Source: Solirubrobacterales bacterium (GTDB taxonomy: Bacteria; Actinomycetota; Thermoleophilia; Solirubrobacterales; Solirubrobacteraceae). From it: DNA of 40,927 nt. A model generated the notes under the pieces. That model was not told the DNA's origin. It did not search any database and worked only from the letters and a program-made list of their open reading frames with translations. The stretch covers positions 44,109 through 85,035 of the forward strand of contig PKYB01000035.1 of NCBI GenBank assembly GCA_003133565.1. The letters run 5' to 3'. The stretch's first letter is position 1. Each line of letters opens with the position of its first letter. Both the position numbers and the translations under genes were made by a program. Positions 35,972 to 40,927 of the stretch are shown one piece after another.

Positions 35972-37504
35972 TCAGGAATGCTTGGCGAGCGAAAGTATTT
36001 CGATGCGGGCATCGGCCACGTCGGCGGGATACTCGGTGACGTATGCATTCGTGCCGTCGCGGGCGATCGTTCCGAGCGTGAGCTTCCCGCCGGGCCCGGC
36101 GGCGCGGTTTGAGCAGTGGCTCGCCGAGTCCCAGTTGCGCTGGTAGCCATGCTGGTATCCCGGGTCGCGCCGGACCGTTGATCGGAGGCCCAGTAGAAGC
36201 CGGCTTCGCGCATCGCGCTTCGCCGGCCCGAGCAGCAGCTTCTGCTCGCAGCGGCCGACCTGCTCGTAAAGCAGCTGACCGCCTGAGAGCACCGGGTTTT
36301 GGAACGAGTAGTTGGCCCGTGTGGCGCGAAGCTCGGTCCGCGTCCCGGTCGCCAGGTCGACCTCAACGATCGCGCTGGACCTGGCGCTGCTCGCACTGAA
36401 GACCAGGTCGGAGCCGTCGATCGCGGGGCGTCCGATCTCTCCCGCGAGCGGCGCCGTGCTGATCGGCGTGCTTGTCGTCGGGTCGGCTAGCGGGACCGCG
36501 ACCAGCTCTGCCCCGCCGCCGCCCGGCAGAGCGCTGATCACCAGCCAGCTGGCGGAAACGGCGAGCGCGCTCAGCGTCGCGCCGGCTGGCAGCGGAACCG
36601 TGGCTTCGGTCGCAAGTGTCGTCGCATTTGCGACCACGATGTCGGCCCCCTGCTCCCAAGCAACGTTCGCATCTCCGAGCGCGGGAAGATCGCCCGGAAG
36701 CGGTGACGTGGCCCCTGTCGCGCCCTGCAGGACGCCGCTGCCACCGATGCCCTGCCAGGCGACCAGCCCGCCGGCGGCGGAGGGGTCTGTCGCGGCGGTG
36801 GCGAGCGTCGTCAGCCGTGAGCCGAGACTGTTCCCGAGCGCAGTCGCGGCGGCGAGCGCGACAACGCAAAGGGTGAGCCCGATCGCGCCGACGCGGCGCA
36901 AGCCGAGCCACAGGCGCGGGTCGACCGAGATCCGGTCGAGGCGCCGCTGCCCATCCTCGCTGTTGAGATGCGGCGTCAGACAGGCGATCGGTATCGCGCG
37001 ACCGACGCCGAACGCTGCGCCGACAATGATGCCAAGGCTCACGCTGTCGCCGGCGACGCTGATCGCCGCGAGCGCCCACACCGCGAAGGCGAGCACGAAG
37101 GTCGTGAAACCGAGGCCGAGCAGGACGCCGTAGAGCCCGCAGGCAAGCGGCAGAGGCATGATCCAACGCCAGCGTTCCGGGACCTGCCGGCGGATCTGCG
37201 GGGCGATCCGCATTCCGCGCCAGTCGGCGACTGCGGCCGCGGCGGCGATAACGCCGGCGAGTATGTCCCGAAGCGTTCCGTCGCCGTGGCCGAGAAGCTC
37301 GCCGAGGAGCGCGAGGCCACCAAACGTGACGACGCCACCGAGGATCGCACCGATCGTAAACGTCGCGATCGCCAATAACAGCACCGCGCGACGGGCGTCG
37401 CCCAACGCGCTGCCGATCGTGTCGAGCATCGAAAGCCCGCACGGTGACCATGCGCCGGCGACGCCGGCGACGACTGCCGTCAGTGCCGCACTCACGGCAA
37501 GCAT
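35972..37504 (-). CDS. MauF/CcdA-like membrane protein fused to a beta-propeller-like domain
   Basis: A 510-residue two-part protein. The N-terminal 225 residues hold about six hydrophobic segments. AWSPCGLSM (Cys22) near the N-terminus and LACGLYGVLLGLGFTTFV (Cys122) are in the positions of the two redox cysteines of CcdA/DsbD and of the MauF family. The C-terminal 285 residues are beta-rich with repeated WD40/TolB-like strands (AWEQGADIVVAN, WLVISALPGGGGAELVAVPL, DLVFSASSARSSAIVEVDL, GTNAYVTEYP) and Cys residues (GRCEQ, SHCSN). The domain is probably extracytoplasmic. ATG 37504 lies two bases after the MauA-like stop (GTG 37513, overlapping, is an alternative). MauF is needed for maturation of methylamine dehydrogenase; the propeller fusion is not part of classical MauF. 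Confidence 0.8.
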   Translation of the reverse strand: MLAVSAALTAVVAGVAGAWSPCGLSMLDTIGSALGDARRAVLLLAIATFTIGAILGGVVTFGGLALLGELLGHGDGTLRDILAGVIAAAAAVADWRGMRIAPQIRRQVPERWRWIMPLPLACGLYGVLLGLGFTTFVLAFAVWALAAISVAGDSVSLGIIVGAAFGVGRAIPIACLTPHLNSEDGQRRLDRISVDPRLWLGLRRVGAIGLTLCVVALAAATALGNSLGSRLTTLATAATDPSAAGGLVAWQGIGGSGVLQGATGATSPLPGDLPALGDANVAWEQGADIVVANATTLATEATVPLPAGATLSALAVSASWLVISALPGGGGAELVAVPLADPTTSTPISTAPLAGEIGRPAIDGSDLVFSASSARSSAIVEVDLATGTRTELRATRANYSFQNPVLSGGQLLYEQVGRCEQKLLLGPAKRDARSRLLLGLRSTVRRDPGYQHGYQRNWDSASHCSNRAAGPGGKLTLGTIARDGTNAYVTEYPADVADARIEILSLAKHS

Positions 37505-37506
37505 GC

Positions 37507-38112
37507 TCAGCACGGCACGCTCGTGTCGAAATAGGTGACGCAGAAGACATGCCGGCCTGGGTAGCAGTACCCGGTAAGGGCCTGGTCGCCGTTGATGCGA
37601 GTGTTCGTCACACCGCAGCAATCGCGAATCCTCCGGACGTGCCCGCTGCAGCACCGATACCACGAACCGTCGAGGCTCAGATCGAGGTGGTGGTCCTTCC
37701 CGGCTGTCTGGCAGACCCTCGTCCGCGGCGCAGGTGTTACTGGCGTTCCGTCGGGGGTCAGCAGCAACTCGCCCTTCGCGTTGATCGGCTGATCGTGCGA
37801 GTCGACCGGGCGCCCGAGGTCGTCGACCGGCACGCCGTCGCTCGCTCGCAGGGGGTATCCGTTGCGATCGATGCGTGGGAGCCCGGTCGGGGCGGGACAG
37901 TTGCCGGTGGTCCATGTGTGGCCGCAGAAGTTTGTGTACGGCTGCGCGTCGGCCTCGGATGGGAGCACGAGCTGCGTGACGGTCTTAGCGCCAGCAAGCG
38001 CGATCACGACGCCGCCGAGCCTCTCGAGAAAGCCACGCCGGCCAGTTCGGCGGAGAACCTCCTCGCCGAGTGATTGCTCAGGCAGCAACAGCGAGGCCCG
38101 GCTGACGAGCAC
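37507..38112 (-). CDS. MauA-like (methylamine dehydrogenase light chain-like) Tat-exported Cys-rich protein
   Basis: A 201-residue protein with a twin-arginine leader (TGRRGFLERLGGVVIALAG, Arg25-Arg26) much like the MauA leader. The mature part has ten Cys. The C-terminal region carries GSWYRCC (Trp151, Cys154-155) and RDCCG (Cys165-166), matching SWVASC and RDCCG around Trp57 of Paracoccus MauA as I recall it. The region matching the second quinone Trp (IIWCFG) reads GYCYPG, so Tyr182 stands in its place. An insert of DG/GxP-type pseudo-repeats (residues about 80-125, including PVDDLGRPVD) separates the first Cys pair from the rest. It begins at GTG 38112, overlapping the upstream gene by 35 bases; a downstream TTG is possible. 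It could be a quinoprotein subunit with an altered cofactor or a non-catalytic relative. Confidence 0.75.
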   Translation of the reverse strand: MLVSRASLLLPEQSLGEEVLRRTGRRGFLERLGGVVIALAGAKTVTQLVLPSEADAQPYTNFCGHTWTTGNCPAPTGLPRIDRNGYPLRASDGVPVDDLGRPVDSHDQPINAKGELLLTPDGTPVTPAPRTRVCQTAGKDHHLDLSLDGSWYRCCSGHVRRIRDCCGVTNTRINGDQALTGYCYPGRHVFCVTYFDTSVPC

Positions 38113-38968
38113 GGGCCGTGGCGACGATGCTCTCGAGCTGGGTTAGATTGTTGAACGTGCCCTTCGCGAGCGCGACGCCCGACGCGTCGAGCGCAACAGC
38201 GTAGGGGCTCCCCGGGATATTGGCTGCCGACCAGGTTGCTGCGCCGGCCACCTCATCGAAAACGCCTACGGCGAGGAGCGGGTCCGCCGCGACGTAGGAG
38301 ATCGCCGGCTCCACCCGCCGGCACACCGGGCACCCCTCAGAGCTGAAGATCGCGAGCGCGAGCAACTCGCCTCGACCGACAGGGAGTGCTGCCGCCCAAG
38401 CCTGGTGCTCGCCGACCGAGGGACCCTCCTCGGGGATCTCGAGCGCTCCCTGCCCAGCGATCGAGAGTCGCAGCACGCCGACCTCGCGTGCGAGCGCAAG
38501 CACTACAGCGGCTAGCCCAACCATGGCGATCAGCGCAGCGACGAGACCGACCGTCAGCCACCGGTCATAGCTCGACGGCGCTGCCGGCAGCACGCCACTG
38601 GCAGCCACGGCGGCGAGCGCGGCGACCAGGATCGAGCGCAGCGGTGAAGTCCAGCGGAGCCGTGAGCGGCTTCCGAAGCACGCGCAGGGAAGGCCTTCAC
38701 GGCCAGCGAGCAGGGCGCCGAGGGTAGCTATGGCGAAGACGGCAAAGAGCGCCACGGCCGCCCAAGCCGCTGCGCTCAGCCCCGCGACGAGGCCAACCGC
38801 GAGGCCAACCTCGACGACAGCCACCACGCCTAGCACGGCGTAGCGTGTTACACCCCCGGCGATCCCGTAGACAGCGAGCGCCATCGCGCTACGAGTCGGA
38901 TCGCGAACCTTCAGCCCTGCCGCCAGCACGAGCAATGCGGCTAGTCCCAACTCCAGCGCTGTAGTCAC
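38078..38968 (-). CDS. MauE-like membrane protein fused to thioredoxin-like domain
   Basis: A 296-residue protein. Residues 1-165 form a MauE/DoxX-like membrane domain with about four to five hydrophobic segments and the MauE hallmark LPCACFGS (94-100). The C-terminal 115 residues form an extracytoplasmic thioredoxin-like domain with FSSEGCPVCRRVEP (Cys213, Cys216) and the cis-Pro region IPGSPYAVALDASG. In classical mau operons MauE and the thioredoxin-like MauD are separate; here they are one chain. GTG start at 38968, no Shine-Dalgarno sequence seen. It is the first gene of the cluster and likely delivers or reshuffles electrons for disulfides in the Cys-rich light-chain-like protein. Confidence 0.82.
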   Translation of the reverse strand: MTTALELGLAALLVLAAGLKVRDPTRSAMALAVYGIAGGVTRYAVLGVVAVVEVGLAVGLVAGLSAAAWAAVALFAVFAIATLGALLAGREGLPCACFGSRSRLRWTSPLRSILVAALAAVAASGVLPAAPSSYDRWLTVGLVAALIAMVGLAAVVLALAREVGVLRLSIAGQGALEIPEEGPSVGEHQAWAAALPVGRGELLALAIFSSEGCPVCRRVEPAISYVAADPLLAVGVFDEVAGAATWSAANIPGSPYAVALDASGVALAKGTFNNLTQLESIVATARARQPGLAVAA

Positions 38969-39149
38969 TGTCGTGTCAGCCGGCCAGTTCGACGAGGAGT
39001 GGCCGCCATGGAAGGCGCGAACATATCAGCGATCACTCGACGACGCGGTGGCGGACCAGACGGTGAGCGAGGCGGCTGCGTGGTGCTCGGCGACCGGGGT
39101 AGCATTGCGTCGTTGGTTTCGTGCGCGATCGAGTCTGGGGATGCCATCG

Positions 39150-39596
39150 ATGGACGGCCTGGAGAGCTCTCGTTCGGCTCCTGGCGTGAGTGCTCCGCCG
39201 GATGCGGCTGACTCGCTGCGCGTGTCAGCTCGCGTGCGGGGCGCGGCGCGCCGGGAGCGGCGGCGCGAGCCTGCGGCTAGGCGCCGGCGGCGACGCCGGC
39301 GCATCTTCGTCGGCGCGGTCCTCCTCGTGCTGGCGGTGCCGACGCTCGGTTCGTACACGAGCTGGATGCTGGAGCCTACGAGCATGACCTTCAGCCAACG
39401 CAGCACCGAGTGGGTGAGAGCCGATGTGCCTTTCGGCAACTGGCTGGTCGACGAGATCGAGCACATCGACTACACCTGGAATGCACCGAAGCCGGGCGGG
39501 CCACAGCTAAAGAGCCTGCCGGCGGTCGGGCTGCCCCAGCCGACAACTAGCCAGACTCCGTCGGATGGAGCCCGTCTCAGGTCGCACAAAAAGTAG
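39150..39596 (+). CDS. Short membrane-anchored protein resembling the N-terminal module of phosphodiester glycosidases
   Basis: A 148-residue protein. An Arg-rich stretch (RVRGAARRERRREPAARRRR) precedes one membrane segment (IFVGAVLLVLAVPTLGSYTSWML). The extracytoplasmic part reads MTFSQRSTEWVRADVPFGNWLVDEIEHIDYTW, then NAPKPGGPQLKSLPAVG. I recall this tail as the N-terminal part of single-chain phosphodiester glycosidase proteins in related bacteria; here it stops just before the glycosidase ORF. ATG 39150 is chosen because GGGG lies nine bases upstream; the frame continues back to a GTG at 38973. Its stop overlaps the AGGA before the next gene. Confidence 0.65.
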   Translation: MDGLESSRSAPGVSAPPDAADSLRVSARVRGAARRERRREPAARRRRRRRRIFVGAVLLVLAVPTLGSYTSWMLEPTSMTFSQRSTEWVRADVPFGNWLVDEIEHIDYTWNAPKPGGPQLKSLPAVGLPQPTTSQTPSDGARLRSHKK

Positions 39597-39606
39597 GATC
39601 GTCGGC

Positions 39607-40644
39607 GTGCCAAAAATCCGGAGCGGGCGTCCCGTTTGGCCTGTGCTTTTCGCGATAGCCGCCGTAGGAGTTGGTGCGACCACCGTTGGAGTTGGTGTCG
39701 CCGGCATCGCGCTCGGGAACACGAGCGCGATTGGCGCGACAGCCGTGACCGGTGCGAGCGGCCACACGGGCGCGACACTGACGGAGGACTGGCCGCCGCG
39801 GGTCAAGCCGATCTTTCCCCACCCGCTACCCGGCGAAGGCGTCTGGAGGCCGACGGGACCGCCGGTCGACGGTGGCCCACCGGTGCTGGTAACTGTCTTT
39901 CGTACCGAGCTCGATTATCCGCGGCTCGTCGCCTACGTCGCGTGGTTTGACCACACGCGCACCGCGATCGGTTACTACCCGGGCCGCTACGAGCCGCCGC
40001 AGGCGGCCGTACGCGGGCCGATGATGGTGCCCGACGACCAGCGCTGGCGGCTGCTTGCGACCTTTAACGGCGGCTTCACTCATGTGGACGGCGACAATGG
40101 CTCGGCCGTCAACGGCCGCGTGAACGAGCCGCTCAAGGACGGCAACGCGACCCTCGTTGGCTACCGTGACGGCGGCATCAACATCTTGGACTGGAGCGGC
40201 GGCGCGAACGCCGGCCCGGACGTCGCCTGGGCCCGCCAGAGTCTGGCCCCGATCGTCTGGAACGGAAAGCTGAACCCCGAGTTGAACGTGAACCCGAACA
40301 GCCCGCAGTGGGGGTTCACGCTCGGCGGCGTCACCCGCGTCTGGCGTACGGGCGTTGGCATCGACCGTCGCGGCAACCTGATCTTCGTTGTCGCTAATGA
40401 CCAGACCGTGATCACGCTCGCGAAGATCCTCCAGCACGTCGGTGCGGTGCGGGCGATGGAGTTCGACATCAACCCCGACTGGCACACGCTGATCACCTAC
40501 ACCCACGACCATGGTCGCCTCGTGCCCGAGTTGGTCGAGCCCCAGCCGAACCAGTCGCCCGATCGCTACCTCGTGCCCGACGACCGCGACTTCTTTGCGG
40601 TTTACAAGCGCCTGCCCGGTCCGATCACCGATCCCCTCGAGTAG
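39607..40644 (+). CDS. Phosphodiester glycosidase (NAGPA) family protein
   Basis: A protein of about 345 residues. An N-terminal membrane anchor (PVWPVLFAIAAVGVGATTVGVGVAGIALG) is followed by a linker and the NAGPA-family domain (DUF2233). Landmarks are PPRVKPIFPHPLPGEGVWRPTG, FRTELDYPRLVAYVAWFDHTRT, LLATFNGGFTH, NGNATLVGYRDGGINILDW, TLGGVTRVWRTGVGIDRRGNLIFVVAND and AVRAMEFDINPDWHTLITY, ending with DDRDFFAVYKR. GTG 39607 follows AGGA by nine bases and is preferred; ATG 39565, overlapping the preceding gene by 32 bases in the +1 frame, is the alternative. The family removes sugars linked by phosphodiester bonds; the substrate here may be a cell-wall glycopolymer. It appears operonic with the preceding short protein. 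Confidence 0.9.
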   Translation: MPKIRSGRPVWPVLFAIAAVGVGATTVGVGVAGIALGNTSAIGATAVTGASGHTGATLTEDWPPRVKPIFPHPLPGEGVWRPTGPPVDGGPPVLVTVFRTELDYPRLVAYVAWFDHTRTAIGYYPGRYEPPQAAVRGPMMVPDDQRWRLLATFNGGFTHVDGDNGSAVNGRVNEPLKDGNATLVGYRDGGINILDWSGGANAGPDVAWARQSLAPIVWNGKLNPELNVNPNSPQWGFTLGGVTRVWRTGVGIDRRGNLIFVVANDQTVITLAKILQHVGAVRAMEFDINPDWHTLITYTHDHGRLVPELVEPQPNQSPDRYLVPDDRDFFAVYKRLPGPITDPLE

Positions 40645-40927
40645 GAGCCTGCTTCGGCGAGCAAGGGCGCCACCAGCAAGCACCGCTCAAGCGGCGGATC
40701 GTCAACTCTGACTTTCGAGACGGTTTGGGCGATGTGCGCGTCTCTTCATCGGTTGGGCGCTCGGAGCTGAATAGAGGAGCCGGGCCGAGCGGCTTCTGGG
40801 GTTGGCCGCGCACGACGACTCATACACGGCCTTGACGACATGTTCCGGTGAAACGCCTTCGTAAGGCGCTCGAAAGGTAAGGCACTGGTAGCCCTGCCAC
40901 GATCGTCGCAAATCGATCGCAATCCGC
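40645..40927. other. Terminal 283 bp, no assured gene
   Basis: On the minus strand a frame is open from the window edge to a stop at 40702 (reading IDLRRSWQGYQCLTFRAP, then YEGVSPEHVVKAVYESSC). It has no known family resemblance and could be the 3' end of a gene starting beyond the window or a chance frame. No RNA gene or clear hairpin is seen. Confidence 0.3.

Noticed and set aside
36363-37550. A 395-codon minus-strand frame overlapping the MauF-like gene
   Set aside because: The composition is Arg/Asp/Gly-rich without hydrophobic segments, whereas the chosen frame shows membrane helices and SPCG/LACGLYG motifs.
39565-39596. Programmed frameshifting between the short protein and the glycosidase
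   Set aside because: No slippery heptamer followed by a pseudoknot-like structure was recognised, and AGGA before GTG 39607 allows ordinary re-initiation.

Overview
The window looks like a chromosome segment of a high-GC actinobacterium, most likely of the class Thermoleophilia (Solirubrobacter/Conexibacter-like). The signs are GC-rich coding on both strands, frequent GTG starts, several start codons placed directly behind a -10-like hexamer, secreted Ig-like proteins, tandem hybrid histidine kinases and the conserved lepA / rpsT / holA / leuS neighbourhood. No phage, transposase, rRNA or CRISPR array was found. The taxonomic placement is an inference from gene content.

Layout. (1) 1-10.1 kb is accessory: two tandem paralogous hybrid histidine kinases (the first cut by the window edge), an HhH-GPD base-excision protein, a zinc-ribbon metallopeptidase, a flavoprotein disulfide reductase, a polytopic GT-C-like membrane protein, and a divergent MarR / epoxide-hydrolase-like pair with two operator palindromes between them. 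(2) 10.5-16 kb holds a methyltransferase, then an exporter/TetR pair, a VOC protein and a second MFS transporter. This 4.5 kb block is flanked by an intact tRNA-Pro(GGG) and a decayed copy of that tRNA's 3' half, the pattern left by integration at a tRNA. tRNA-Gly(TCC) follows. (3) 16.2-21.5 kb holds a small membrane protein, a lipoprotein, an OmpR-type response regulator/kinase operon, a secreted Ig-like protein with a tandem direct repeat in its promoter, and a low-molecular-weight tyrosine phosphatase. (4) 21.5-32.3 kb is the housekeeping core: lepA, a HAD phosphatase, murJ, rpsT, holA, a small membrane protein, leuS, an MMPL-family transporter and tRNA-Ala(GGC). (5) 32.4-40.9 kb is the most unusual part: a large secreted galactose-oxidase homologue with every catalytic residue of the fungal enzyme plus discoidin and LamG domains; a convergent three-gene cluster resembling the methylamine utilisation (mau) maturation genes; and a phosphodiester glycosidase that seems to be divided between two ORFs.

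How the parts may work together. The mau-like cluster reads, in transcription order, MauE fused to a thioredoxin-like domain, then a Tat-exported Cys-rich MauA-like light chain, then a MauF/CcdA-like membrane protein fused to a beta-propeller-like domain. This is a compact disulfide-relay and maturation module with a possible quinone-type subunit as its client. The usual heavy chain (MauB), MauG and amicyanin are not visible. The second Trp needed for tryptophan tryptophylquinone appears to be Tyr in the light-chain homologue, so either another cofactor or a non-catalytic role is possible. Next to it lies a Cu/Cys-Tyr radical oxidase, so two proteins of families known for peptide-derived cofactors sit side by side. 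All family assignments come from reading the sequence and from recalled family signatures; no database search was run.
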